Shown here one piece after another: positions 18,732 through 26,373 of a stretch of DNA of 64,000 bases (its first letter is position 1; each line of letters begins with the position of its first letter). The position numbers were made by a program, and so were the translations under genes. The DNA is from Thermogemmatispora tikiterensis (GTDB lineage: Bacteria; Chloroflexota; Ktedonobacteria; Ktedonobacterales; Ktedonobacteraceae). The notes below the pieces were generated by a model. The model did no database searches. It saw only the letters and a list, made by a program, of their open reading frames with translations, and was not told the DNA's origin. The DNA is taken from positions 947,261 through 1,011,260 of the forward strand of contig NZ_MCIF01000002.1 of NCBI RefSeq assembly GCF_003268475.1, read 5' to 3'.

Positions 18732-19535
18732 TTATCCTCCTACCGCCGTGTAGCGTTTGAGGCCACGTCGCCAGGTGAGGGTGAGCAGGCCGAGGCCGAG
18801 AAGCAGCCAGAGGAGCTGAGCGAGAAAGCCAGTGAGTACGGCCTGGGCGCTGAGGCCAGTGCTGAGCAACTGGGCCGGGAAGGCGACCATCCATTGAAAG
18901 GGGAGCCAGGCAGTGACTGTCTGCAGTGGGGCCGGCAAGAAGGATAGGGGAAGCAGTTGCCCCGAGAGGAAGAGGACGACGACAACATAGAGCTGGTTGA
19001 TCACGTTGACTTGAGTCAGCCAGAAGGCCAGGAGGGCCAGGGTCCACTCCAGAGTGAAGCGCAGGGCGAAGGCCAGGAGCAGCGCGGGCAGGAAGGTAGC
19101 CAGGCTGGCCGGGCTGGGGGTGAAGCCGGCATGGAAGGCCAGCCAGAGGAGCAGCGTGACCAGTCCAATGACTGGCAGCATGAGCATCTTGTAGGCCAGG
19201 TGCTGGGCAATGTCGGCGTGGATGGGGTGGACGGGTCGCAGCAGCAGAGGTGAGAATTCGCCTTCGCGCACACGCCGGCTGAATTCCCAGAACACCCAGG
19301 TCTGGGTGGCGTAGTTAACCAGCATGGTGGCAATGAAGTAGGCGGCGAAGCCAGAGGGGTTGTAGCCGTTCACTTCCCCGCCTTCATTGCGGGCCACGGT
19401 CGACCAGACGCTGATCGAGACCGCTGGCCCCAGCGCCACCTCGATGAGCCAGATGACGAGGGCGGCGCGGTATTGGAGCTGTTCGGCAATGGCCGTTTTG
19501 AGCTGCTGGCGATAGACGGCGATGAGGTGAGTCAT
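18732..19535 (-). CDS. ABC-2 type transporter permease
   Basis: A 267-residue permease with about six membrane helices and an N-terminal amphipathic stretch (THLIAVYRQQLKTAIAEQLQYR), like its neighbour and belonging to the same ABC-2/DUF990-like class. The ATG at 19535 is preferred over an upstream TTG (19547), because AGGAGGAGG is correctly spaced for the ATG and abuts the TTG. With this start it begins 4 bases after the stop of the ATPase gene. It likely pairs with the product of the next gene in the inner membrane. The cargo cannot be read from sequence. Confidence 0.88.
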   Translation of the reverse strand: MTHLIAVYRQQLKTAIAEQLQYRAALVIWLIEVALGPAVSISVWSTVARNEGGEVNGYNPSGFAAYFIATMLVNYATQTWVFWEFSRRVREGEFSPLLLRPVHPIHADIAQHLAYKMLMLPVIGLVTLLLWLAFHAGFTPSPASLATFLPALLLAFALRFTLEWTLALLAFWLTQVNVINQLYVVVVLFLSGQLLPLSFLPAPLQTVTAWLPFQWMVAFPAQLLSTGLSAQAVLTGFLAQLLWLLLGLGLLTLTWRRGLKRYTAVGG

Positions 19536-19539
19536 GCGC

Positions 19540-20523
19540 TTAGACAACCTCCTCCTGGGTAAAGATTTGTTCGATGACGGTCTCTATGGGCGGGTCCTCG
19601 ACGCTCAGGTCGAGGACTGGCAGGTCCGTCAGCAGGCGGGCGGTGACGCGGGCGATCGCGCTTTTGGGCACACGCAGGCTGACGTGATCCTCGCTCTGGC
19701 TGAGCACTTCGCCGTAGGGACGCAGGTCAGCTGGCTCTTCCAGGCGCACGATGATGGTCTTGTAAGGTGAGAAGCGCTCGACCAGGCGGGTGAGGTCGCC
19801 GTCGAAGAGCATGGTGCCGTGGTGGATGAGGATGACGCGCCGACAGAGGGCTTCGACGTCGGCCATATAGTGACTCGTCAGCAGCACAGTGGCTCCTGTG
19901 CGCTGGTTGTATTCGCGGATAAAGTCGCGGATGCGGCGCTGCATGACGATGTCCAGGCCGATGGTTGGCTCGTCGAGGAAGAGGACCTGGGGGCGATGGA
20001 GTAGAGAGCCAGCGATCTCGCATTTCATGCGCTCTCCCAGGGAGAGGTTGCGCACAGGCTTGTGCAGGAGGGGCGCCAGGTCCAGGAGATCGGCAAGTTC
20101 GTCCAGCATGTGACGGTACTGAGCCGGGGGAATACGGTAGATGGCCCGGTTCAGTTCAAAGGAGTCGATGACAGGGATGTCCCAGATGAGTTGCTGGCGC
20201 TGGCCCATGACCAGGGCGATCTGGCGCAGGAAGGCGCGCTCGCGTCGCCAGGGGACGTAGCCCAGGACGCGTACCTCGCCGGCGCTGGGGTAGAGGAGTC
20301 CGGCCAGCATCTTGAGGGTGGTGGTTTTGCCGGCCCCGTTGGGGCCGAGGAAGCCGATGATTTCGCCCGCTTCTATGGCAAAGGTCAGATCGTCGACGCC
20401 GACAATTTCCTGCATCTGGCGCTGAAAGAGAGCGCGTAAGGCGGCGCCCAGGCCGGCCTCGCGCTCGTAGACGCGGTAGACTTTGCGTAAGTGGGTAACG
20501 TTGACTGTCGCTACGGCTGTCAT
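19540..20523 (-). CDS. ABC transporter ATP-binding protein
   Basis: A 327-residue ATPase driving the two ABC-2 permeases encoded just downstream. It has Walker A GPNGAGKTT, a Q-loop region VMGQRQQLIWD, the signature LSLGERMK, Walker B VLFLDEPTIGLD and the H-loop TSHYM. A C-terminal regulatory domain of about 80 residues follows, as in DrrA/NatA-type exporters. The ATG at 20523 is chosen because GAAGGAG lies about 11 bases before it and homology begins at once (VNVTHLRKVYRVY). Longer in-frame starts upstream add a low-complexity tail. It is the first gene of a three-gene exporter operon. The long insert LGAALRALFQRQMQEIVGV before the nucleotide-binding core is common in this subgroup. Confidence 0.93.
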   Translation of the reverse strand: MTAVATVNVTHLRKVYRVYEREAGLGAALRALFQRQMQEIVGVDDLTFAIEAGEIIGFLGPNGAGKTTTLKMLAGLLYPSAGEVRVLGYVPWRRERAFLRQIALVMGQRQQLIWDIPVIDSFELNRAIYRIPPAQYRHMLDELADLLDLAPLLHKPVRNLSLGERMKCEIAGSLLHRPQVLFLDEPTIGLDIVMQRRIRDFIREYNQRTGATVLLTSHYMADVEALCRRVILIHHGTMLFDGDLTRLVERFSPYKTIIVRLEEPADLRPYGEVLSQSEDHVSLRVPKSAIARVTARLLTDLPVLDLSVEDPPIETVIEQIFTQEEVV

Positions 20524-20962
20524 AGTGTTTGCTCGCTCCTTCGTGTAGGAAGGCCTCTCTTCCCCCCTTGTCTTTTTTCTGTCTGGCTTGAGTATAGCGG
20601 GTCCTGGTGGGAGGGCGTCAATGTGCTCAGGGCAACTCAAGGTGTCGGCGGGGAGGGATCAGGCTGGTGCTCTTGCGTGATGGGACGCTCCAGACCAGCG
20701 GGCAGCCGGTCGATGATCTCCTCGTGATTATGACCCGTGGGAGCGATAAAGGCCGAGATGGGGAGGTCGGTGAGATGCGTGGTCTCTCTTGCTTGTTCCT
20801 TTTTCGCAAAAGGTGAGGCCAGGCGGAGGTGGAGAAGACTGAGGGCAAGAGCCACTGCCTCGCCCTCAGCTTTCTCTCTTATTGTGTATGGTGCTGCCGC
20901 TGGTCACTGCTGACCAGGGGCGAGCACGGACCCTCCTCGGATGCAGCTAGCTCGCTAGCTCG
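20524..20962. other. Intergenic region between the MFS gene and the ABC exporter operon
   Basis: No gene is supported here. On the minus strand, after the MFS stop, an 8-bp hairpin (CTGAGGGC at 20839-20846 with GCCCTCAG at 20862-20869) may end MFS transcription. A perfect 14-bp palindrome GCTCGCTAGCGAGC overlaps the last MFS codons (20959-20972), next to two more CTAGCTCG units. The promoter of the exporter operon must lie here but is not clear. Confidence 0.45.
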
Positions 20963-22327
20963 CTAGCGAGCGATGATCTCCAGGGTGCGCCCGGTGCTGC
21001 GGGGGCCGAGGAGGGCGACGTCCAGGCAGAGGAGGACGAGCAGGACGGCCTCGCCGGCGAAGACAGCGACCGGTCCCAACGACTTGAGCACAGGGAGGGC
21101 GGCGAAGGGCAGGATGGCGCTGACCAGACGGCTCAGGCTGTAGGCGATGCCAACTGCGGTGCCGCGCATGCGGGTGGGGAAGATCTCGGCCTGGTAGATG
21201 TGGAAGGCGTTGGAGAAGATGTTGCTGACGGTGGTGAGGAGGAAGCCCGAGATGACCAGGACAATGGCGGAGGTGGCGAAGCCGAAGCTGAGGCCGAAGA
21301 GGGCGATCAGCAGGGCTGAGGTGACGATGAGCCATTTGCGCTCGATGCGCTCGACGAGGAAGATGGAGATGAAGGAGCCGAGGGGATAGCCCAGGAAGCT
21401 GAGGGCTGTGTAGCCCAGTGAGGTGACGACGCTGAAGCCTTTGGCTGTGAGGACGACGGGGGCCAGGGAGCCGAAGCCGTAGTAGCCAACAGTCTGGAGG
21501 ATCTGGAAGATCCAGAGCATGATGGTGCGTTTGGCGTAGACGCCGCTGAAGATTTCAGCGATGGTGGCCCGCGTCTGTGGCTCGACGACGACCGGCTGCG
21601 GCTCGGGCAGCTCTTTGAGACCATGCTCGCGCATGACTTGCTCTTCGATGCTGGTGAGGGCGGCGTTGGCGGAGGCTTCGTCCTGACGGATTTCGTGCCA
21701 GCGCGGCGACTCGGGCAGGTGGCGGCGCAGGAGCCAGACAATCAAGGCGCCGAGCGAGCCGACGATGAGGAGCCAGCGCCAGCCGTCCAGGCCCAGGAAG
21801 CTGCCTTTGACGACGAAGCGCCCGACGAAGCCAGCCAGGGGGACGCCGAAGAAGCCCAGGGTGTAGGACCAGGCGGTGTAGCGTCCGCGGGCGTGGCGCG
21901 GGATCATTTCGCCCATGTAGATGTCGGTCAGGGGTGGCTCGGCTCCCAGGCCGATGCCGGCCAGGAAGCGAAAGATGACGACCCAGATGAAGTTGGGGGC
22001 GAAGGCGGCGATGAGCGAGAAGAGGGAGTAGATCAGCAGGTCAACCATGTACATGCTGCGCCGTCCGATGTAGTCGGAGACGACGCCCAGGACAATGGCG
22101 CCAATGAACATGCCGAAGAAGCCGGAGCCGATGATGAGGGCGGTCTCGAAGGTGGAGAGGTGAAAGAGGGGAGTGAGGACGGCTCCAAGCAGGCCACCCA
22201 GGAAAATATCGTAGAGGTCAAAGAAGGTGCCGATGCCTAGCACGAAGCTGAGCCTACGGTGCAGTGAGGAGAGGGGCAGGCGATCGATGCGTGAGGCTAC
22301 GGTGATGCGACGTTCTGCTGCTTCCAT
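20963..22327 (-). CDS. MFS transporter (metabolite:H+ symporter/sugar-porter-like)
   Basis: A 454-residue major facilitator with twelve predicted helices. It carries the loop 2-3 motif SDYIGRRS, the GLGAEPPLTDIYMGEM region after helix 4, and the PTRMRGTA motif in the C-terminal half, which are typical of sugar-porter, phosphate and organic-acid symporters. The ATG at 22327 has GGAGG upstream and places the first helix after about 30 residues (FVLGIGTFFDLYDIF). Longer starts add an unsupported His-rich tail. The FDLYD motif in helix 1 is common in aromatic-acid and niacin-type MFS members. The substrate is not determined. It is divergent from the methyltransferase gene and about 440 bases from the exporter operon. 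Confidence 0.9.
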   Translation of the reverse strand: MEAAERRITVASRIDRLPLSSLHRRLSFVLGIGTFFDLYDIFLGGLLGAVLTPLFHLSTFETALIIGSGFFGMFIGAIVLGVVSDYIGRRSMYMVDLLIYSLFSLIAAFAPNFIWVVIFRFLAGIGLGAEPPLTDIYMGEMIPRHARGRYTAWSYTLGFFGVPLAGFVGRFVVKGSFLGLDGWRWLLIVGSLGALIVWLLRRHLPESPRWHEIRQDEASANAALTSIEEQVMREHGLKELPEPQPVVVEPQTRATIAEIFSGVYAKRTIMLWIFQILQTVGYYGFGSLAPVVLTAKGFSVVTSLGYTALSFLGYPLGSFISIFLVERIERKWLIVTSALLIALFGLSFGFATSAIVLVISGFLLTTVSNIFSNAFHIYQAEIFPTRMRGTAVGIAYSLSRLVSAILPFAALPVLKSLGPVAVFAGEAVLLVLLCLDVALLGPRSTGRTLEIIAR

Positions 22328-22817
22328 GAGCGCTTTGCCTCCATTGCAGTGATGGTGAAAGTGCGCGTGCTCAGCGCGCTGCAGGCTACTCGGGGCGCTC
22401 GCGGCCAGGAGTAGCGCCAGGTCCCGCCCGCCAGTGGGCGCAGGCACAATGACAATAAACTCTTTGCCTGATACGATGTGGCTTTCTTAGGGCTGTGACG
22501 CTTGAACGGGGTTCACCTCCTTCTCTTCCGTTGCTTTGGCTTCCGCCATTCCTCACGCTCCCACATGTTTTCATTGTACCTTCTCCGATCTCATATGTCC
22601 ATATGGAGATAGGCCACTGAGGAGGTGGGCACTGTGGCTCTGGCGTTCTGGCGAGCGCCCCTGTATTTGCGGTAGAGTTTTCCTGTGCTATAGTAATGGG
22701 TTGTGCTCACTGGGAGGGTATGGGCACACAGCCACCATCGGTCAGGCCCGGCGCGTCTGCCCGGCTGGCGCTGTGGGGCTGGAGGAGACTTCCCCGGAGG
22801 GAGGAATCAGTTCAGCA
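22328..22817. other. Divergent intergenic region between MFS and methyltransferase
   Basis: On the plus strand TTGCGG (22667-22672) and TATAGT (22689-22694) with a 16-base spacer look like the methyltransferase promoter, giving a leader of about 115 nt. Two CATATG hexamers, 2 bases apart, occur at 22592-22605. No small gene is supported. Confidence 0.5.
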
Positions 22818-23852
22818 GTGGTGGCAGAGCTGATCTGGCAGCAGAAGCACAATCCCTACGCGGCGGGGCTGCCCCCGGCACCGCGCTTGCAGATCTGTGA
22901 GCGCGTTCCGGCGCTGGCAGGTCCCGACGCTGGCCGCGAGGCTGAGGGCGAAGCAGCGGCGGGCTGGGAGAATCGCCTGATCCACGGAGATAAGAGCCTG
23001 GTGTTGCCGGCCTTGCTGGCGGAATTTGCCGGGACCGTCGATCTGATCTATATTGATCCTCCGTTTATGACCGAGCGGACCTATCGCAGTGGCCGCGGTC
23101 TCGCCTATCACGATCGCTGGCAGGGCAATCTCGATGGATACCTGCAGTGGCTCTATGAGACGTTCTTGCTGCTCTATCGTCTGTTGGCCCCTCGTGGGAG
23201 CCTCTACGTGCATCTGGACTGGCGTGCTGTCCACTTTGCCCGCCTGCTGCTGGATGAGGTGTTTCGGGAAGCGGCGCCGGCGGGCGGCGGTTTCCAGAAC
23301 GAGATTATCTGGCATTATCATTCCGGCGGGCGCCCGCGACGCTCCCGCGGCTTCGCTCGCAAGCATGATACGCTGCTCCTCTATACCCGCTCGCGCCAGT
23401 ATTGTTTTCATGGGGAGCGGGTTGGTCCACTGCGTGGGCGGGAGCGGCGCAATCATATGCGGCGCCAGGTGGAGGCCGATGGGCGGGTCTGCTGGACGAT
23501 TCGCGCGGGGGGCCGTCTCTATCGCTACTACGAGGATGAGCCGATGACGCCTGCTGATGTCTGGTGCGATATCAGCCATCTGCATCAGCGTGATCCCGAG
23601 CGCAACGGCTATGCGACCCAGAAGCCAGCGGCGTTGCTGGAGCGTATTCTGCTGGCTTCCAGTGAGGAGAATGATCTGGTGCTCGACTGCTTCTGCGGGA
23701 GCGGCGTGACGCCGGCGGTGGCCGAGCGCCTGGGCCGGCGCTGGATCGCCTGTGATGGCAGCCCGCTGGCGATTGAGGTGACGCGCGAGCGCCTGCTGCG
23801 CCTGGCTCCCCGCCGTCCTTTCTGTGTGCAGCGTCCCCTTTCCCAGCCGTAG
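22818..23852 (+). CDS. Site-specific DNA methyltransferase (beta-class, N6-adenine or N4-cytosine)
   Basis: A 344-residue S-adenosylmethionine-dependent DNA methylase. The catalytic motif IV is DPPF (residues 80-83, in DLIYIDPPF) and the AdoMet-binding motif I is FCGSGVT (292-298), so the order is IV then I, which defines the beta class. The segment NEIIWHYHSGGR followed by KHDTLLLYTRS is typical of Mod-like enzymes. The middle region (RRNHMRRQVEADGRVCW) may carry target recognition. The GTG at 22818 is chosen because GGAGGGAGGA lies just before it and a promoter lies at 22667-22694. An in-frame ATG much further upstream precedes that promoter. There is no restriction endonuclease gene nearby, so it is an orphan methyltransferase, perhaps regulatory or an antirestriction remnant. 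Confidence 0.9.
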   Translation: MVAELIWQQKHNPYAAGLPPAPRLQICERVPALAGPDAGREAEGEAAAGWENRLIHGDKSLVLPALLAEFAGTVDLIYIDPPFMTERTYRSGRGLAYHDRWQGNLDGYLQWLYETFLLLYRLLAPRGSLYVHLDWRAVHFARLLLDEVFREAAPAGGGFQNEIIWHYHSGGRPRRSRGFARKHDTLLLYTRSRQYCFHGERVGPLRGRERRNHMRRQVEADGRVCWTIRAGGRLYRYYEDEPMTPADVWCDISHLHQRDPERNGYATQKPAALLERILLASSEENDLVLDCFCGSGVTPAVAERLGRRWIACDGSPLAIEVTRERLLRLAPRRPFCVQRPLSQP

Positions 23853-24032
23853 GCAGATTGGCTGCCACTGGTGGTCGAGGCTTGCCGCGCGTGTGCAGCT
23901 GTGCTATCCTGTAGATGAGCTGCCGCATGATTCAGTTTTTTCTCTCCTTTGTAAAATATTCTCGTTTTGTATGAGAATGTGGTCATTGGCTTCAGTAATT
24001 GTGGAGGTCAGGTGGAAAGAGGTGTGTGGCGT

Positions 24033-24539
24033 ATGCAGATGAAGAAGACGGCAATTCCTTCGACTCCCCGCTATGAGAAAAGCCTCGTGGGGCGCCCGCT
24101 GCGCTTGCCAACGCATAACTATGGCTGGACGGGGACCTACCTGGTGACGTTGCAGGCGGAGCCGTATGCGCCAAGCTTTGAGGACCCGGCACTGCGCCGG
24201 ATTCTAGAGGAGACCTGGCAGGCTCTGCCTCGCCCTTTTCCCGGGCTGACGCTGGATACGTTTGTGATCGGGCCGCGGCAGGTGCAGTTTATTCTCTCCT
24301 TTGAGGGCAATACCAATCGGACGATGACGCTGGGGCGAGTGGTGGAGTCCTTTAAGTCGCTGGTGGCGGTGGCCTGGCTGGCTCATCTGGAGCAGGTGCG
24401 CGCGCCCAGTCCGACGCCGCCGTTGCGCATCTGGCAGCGCTCCTATAGCGAGCGCTATCTTCACGACGAGCGTGAGGTGGAAGAGGTGCGTCAGGCTCTG
24501 CGTAGCGGTGCTTTGCCGGCGGAGCCAGAGGAGTCCTGA
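24033..24539 (+). CDS. REP-associated tyrosine transposase (Y1/HUH) relative with lost HUH motif
   Basis: A 168-residue protein related in layout to RAYT/IS200-like transposases: an opening RLPTHNYGWTGTYLVTLQA strand, a central segment, a helix LGRVVESFKSLVAVAWL, and the closing WQRSYSERYLHDEREVEEV. In active members the central segment reads MPNHVHLI, where the two His bind metal. Here it is GPRQVQFIL, so both His are Gln (Gln83 and Gln85). The nucleophile region WQR.[FY]Y is SYSERY, so Tyr138 or Tyr142 could align, but the usual Tyr position appears to be Ser. The protein is therefore unlikely to cut DNA. The frame is intact, which suggests a domesticated DNA-binding role rather than decay. 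The ATG at 24033 has GAAAGAGGTG about 10 bases upstream. Family identity is an inference from pattern. Confidence 0.65.
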   Translation: MQMKKTAIPSTPRYEKSLVGRPLRLPTHNYGWTGTYLVTLQAEPYAPSFEDPALRRILEETWQALPRPFPGLTLDTFVIGPRQVQFILSFEGNTNRTMTLGRVVESFKSLVAVAWLAHLEQVRAPSPTPPLRIWQRSYSERYLHDEREVEEVRQALRSGALPAEPEES

Positions 24540-24598
24540 AGATCCTGGCCGGTGGCTGGGGCGGTGGTGGGAAGACAGGCGGGACAGGCGGACCGGGC

Positions 24599-25033
24599 TT
24601 AGCGCTGCGGCGACTCAGGCTGGCTGGCACCGCAGGGGGCCCTGGGGCGCTGGCAGAAGGGTTTGACGCCCGGCAGATACTGGCGGTGGGCGGCCACCCA
24701 ACGATAGAGGTGCTCGGTGAGCGGCCCCAGGCCGGGCAGGCGGTAGAGACGCTGCCAGAAGGGGAAGCCGATTAGCAGGTCCAGGGTACAGGCGAGGGCC
24801 TGGGCACCGCGGTAGCGCCGTCCGTCCGGGAGAATGGTCCAGACGCTCTCTTCGCAGGCTCTGACGCTGAGTCCGTAGCGCTCGGGCAGGCCAGGGATCT
24901 GGAAGGGAAGGCAGGTCACTCTCCGGCCCCGGTCCAGGCGGCGCAGGAGCTCGGCGGTAGCGGTGCAGAAGTCGCAACTGCCGTCGAAGATGACGATGGC
25001 TTTGACGGGATGGCGATAGGCTTGATCGGACAT
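24599..25033 (-). CDS. DCC (DUF393) family thiol-disulfide oxidoreductase-like protein
   Basis: A 144-residue protein of the DCC family, named after its N-terminal DGSCDFC motif (residues about 15-21) with thioredoxin-like fold predicted. Conserved features include the second strand VTCLPFQ, the ESVWTI segment and the aromatic-rich YRLPGLGPLTEHLYRWVAAHR end. The family is thought to act in thiol redox exchange, but its substrates are not known. It stands alone on the minus strand, convergent with the transposase-like gene and about 60 bases away. No strong ribosome binding site precedes the ATG. Confidence 0.88.
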   Translation of the reverse strand: MSDQAYRHPVKAIVIFDGSCDFCTATAELLRRLDRGRRVTCLPFQIPGLPERYGLSVRACEESVWTILPDGRRYRGAQALACTLDLLIGFPFWQRLYRLPGLGPLTEHLYRWVAAHRQYLPGVKPFCQRPRAPCGASQPESPQR

Positions 25034-25201
25034 AGCGAGACTGGCCCCGGCCCTCGCTATTGTCTCTGGCGGCGGGGCGAGCGAGCTGGGGCCGTTTGGG
25101 GTTGCCCTCCTCTCTTCTTTTGCTGGCTGTTTTTACTATAGCATATTCCGGTTCCGGTTGAGGACGGGATCATCCGCCGGGGGGGAGCAGTGTGCAGGCC
25201 G

Positions 25202-25235
25202 TGGCCCCCTGAGCCTTTGCCGACTCAGGGGGCCA
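25202..25235 (-). terminator. Hairpin downstream of the R2-like oxidase gene
   Basis: TGGCCCCCTGAG (25202-25213) and CTCAGGGGGCCA (25224-25235) form a perfect 12-bp stem with a 10-base loop, about 50 bases after the stop of the oxidase gene. There is no T-run. Confidence 0.6.
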
Positions 25236-25286
25236 GATGAGCGGTGACCATACATAGTGGTAAGAAGGAGACGCTGCAACAGAAGG

Positions 25287-26198
25287 CTATGCCGGTTCGT
25301 CTGTCTCACTTGATTGGTAGATTTCTTCCAGGCTTTGCCGACGTGCGCGTCCGATGCGCTCGAGGCGCTTCTGGAATTGGGCAGTCGCGTAGGAGAGGTA
25401 TTCGTCGATCTGAAGGTCGAAGGCAGGCGATTCCTGTGTTTCTCGTGCTTCGAATAGCTCGTTGATGACGCCCAGGGCGTAGGTCAGGAGCTCGCTCATG
25501 TAGGCCTGGATGACGTCCCAGAGGCGCGGCTCCTGGGCGACCAGGCGCGAGAGGAGGAAGACGCCATAGGCCAGGTGCCGTGATTCGTCGCGCTTGAGAT
25601 AGCTGACGCCCTGGCGCAGGCCGGGAAGGATGTTGAGGCGCTCCAGCATGTTGAAATAGGCGTGATAGCCGGTCTCGGCCAGGACCCCTTCGACGATCAT
25701 GTTGTAGACGACGCTGGCGCGGGCCTGGGCCTCGGGCGAGGGATCGCTGAGGAGGGCATGCATGCGTTGGGGCAACTCTTCATAGAAGATTTTGCGATAG
25801 CTGGGGGTGTGGTAACGGTGCAGGTCGCTGTGTTCGTGGGCAACTTCGTCGAGGAAGCGGCGGAAGAATTCGGTGTGTTTGGCTTCTTCCCAGAGGAAGG
25901 TGGTCAGGTACATCTCTTCTTCGAGCCGCCCCTCGCGGGCAATGGTCAGGATGAGAGGGAGCAGGTCGAGGGTGACGCTCTCTTCTCCGGCCTGGAAGAG
26001 CGAGCTGAGGTAGAGCAGGGTTTCGCGCTCGCCCTCGTTGAGGCGCTGCCAGTCCTGGATGTCCTGGGAGAAGTCGATGGCGCGCGGGTCCCAGATGCCG
26101 AGTTTCTTGGCTTTGTGGTAGAGGCGCATCGGGAGGATGTCGTGGCGTAGGCCGCGCTCGCTGGTGGTGATGAAGGCGGCGTGTGTGCTCTGTGTCAT
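25287..26198 (-). CDS. R2-like ligand-binding oxidase (R2lox)
   Basis: A 303-residue ferritin-superfamily protein, often misnamed as ribonucleotide reductase beta subunit. The dimetal ligands are Glu72 (AGEESV), Glu105 and His108 (EEAKH), Glu170 (IVEG), Glu205 and His208 (DESRH). Each is three residues beyond the Geobacillus kaustophilus R2lox ligands (69, 102, 105, 167, 202, 205). The residues that form its unusual Val-Tyr ether crosslink are also present as Val75 and Tyr165. The family assembles a Mn/Fe cofactor and binds a long-chain fatty acid; its physiological oxidation is unknown. The ATG at 26198 (MTQSTHAAF) is favoured over starts inside the upstream GACT repeat. A hairpin-forming repeat lies about 80 bases upstream and may be an operator. 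It is monocistronic. Confidence 0.93.
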   Translation of the reverse strand: MTQSTHAAFITTSERGLRHDILPMRLYHKAKKLGIWDPRAIDFSQDIQDWQRLNEGERETLLYLSSLFQAGEESVTLDLLPLILTIAREGRLEEEMYLTTFLWEEAKHTEFFRRFLDEVAHEHSDLHRYHTPSYRKIFYEELPQRMHALLSDPSPEAQARASVVYNMIVEGVLAETGYHAYFNMLERLNILPGLRQGVSYLKRDESRHLAYGVFLLSRLVAQEPRLWDVIQAYMSELLTYALGVINELFEARETQESPAFDLQIDEYLSYATAQFQKRLERIGRARRQSLEEIYQSSETDEPA

Positions 26199-26263
26199 GC
26201 TTGCCTGCTTTCTGTCTGGGCAGTCTTTGCTTGGGGCTGGTGCTCCCGCCGATCGTTGCGTTC

Positions 26264-26299
26264 GACTGACTGACTGACTGACTGAATACCAGTCAGTCA
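26264..26299. repeat. GACT tandem repeat forming an inverted repeat upstream of R2lox
   Basis: Five GACT units run from 26264 to 26283. The last of them form the left arm TGACTGACTG (26275-26284) of a perfect 10-bp inverted repeat with CAGTCAGTCA (26290-26299), spacer 5. The size and symmetry fit a TetR-type operator, and the copy number could vary by slippage. Confidence 0.6.
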
Positions 26300-26373
26300 T
26301 CATTTTCAATGATACCTGTGATGCCGGTTGGCTGTCAAGGGGAGTGGGCAGCCAGCTCTGGCTTCACCCGGCC

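Noticed and set aside
20947-20972. Attachment or recombination site at the CTAGCTCG repeats
   Set aside because: It is a short palindromic tract at the end of the MFS gene with no integrase or tRNA nearby. It is more likely a chance repeat or part of a 3' structure.
25287-26198. Annotation as a second ribonucleotide reductase beta subunit
   Set aside because: Ligand spacing and the Val/Tyr crosslink pair identify it as R2lox, and no alpha subunit gene is nearby.
26250-26300. CRISPR-like array from the GACT repeats
   Set aside because: The repeat is a 4-base simple sequence without spacers, and no cas gene is present.
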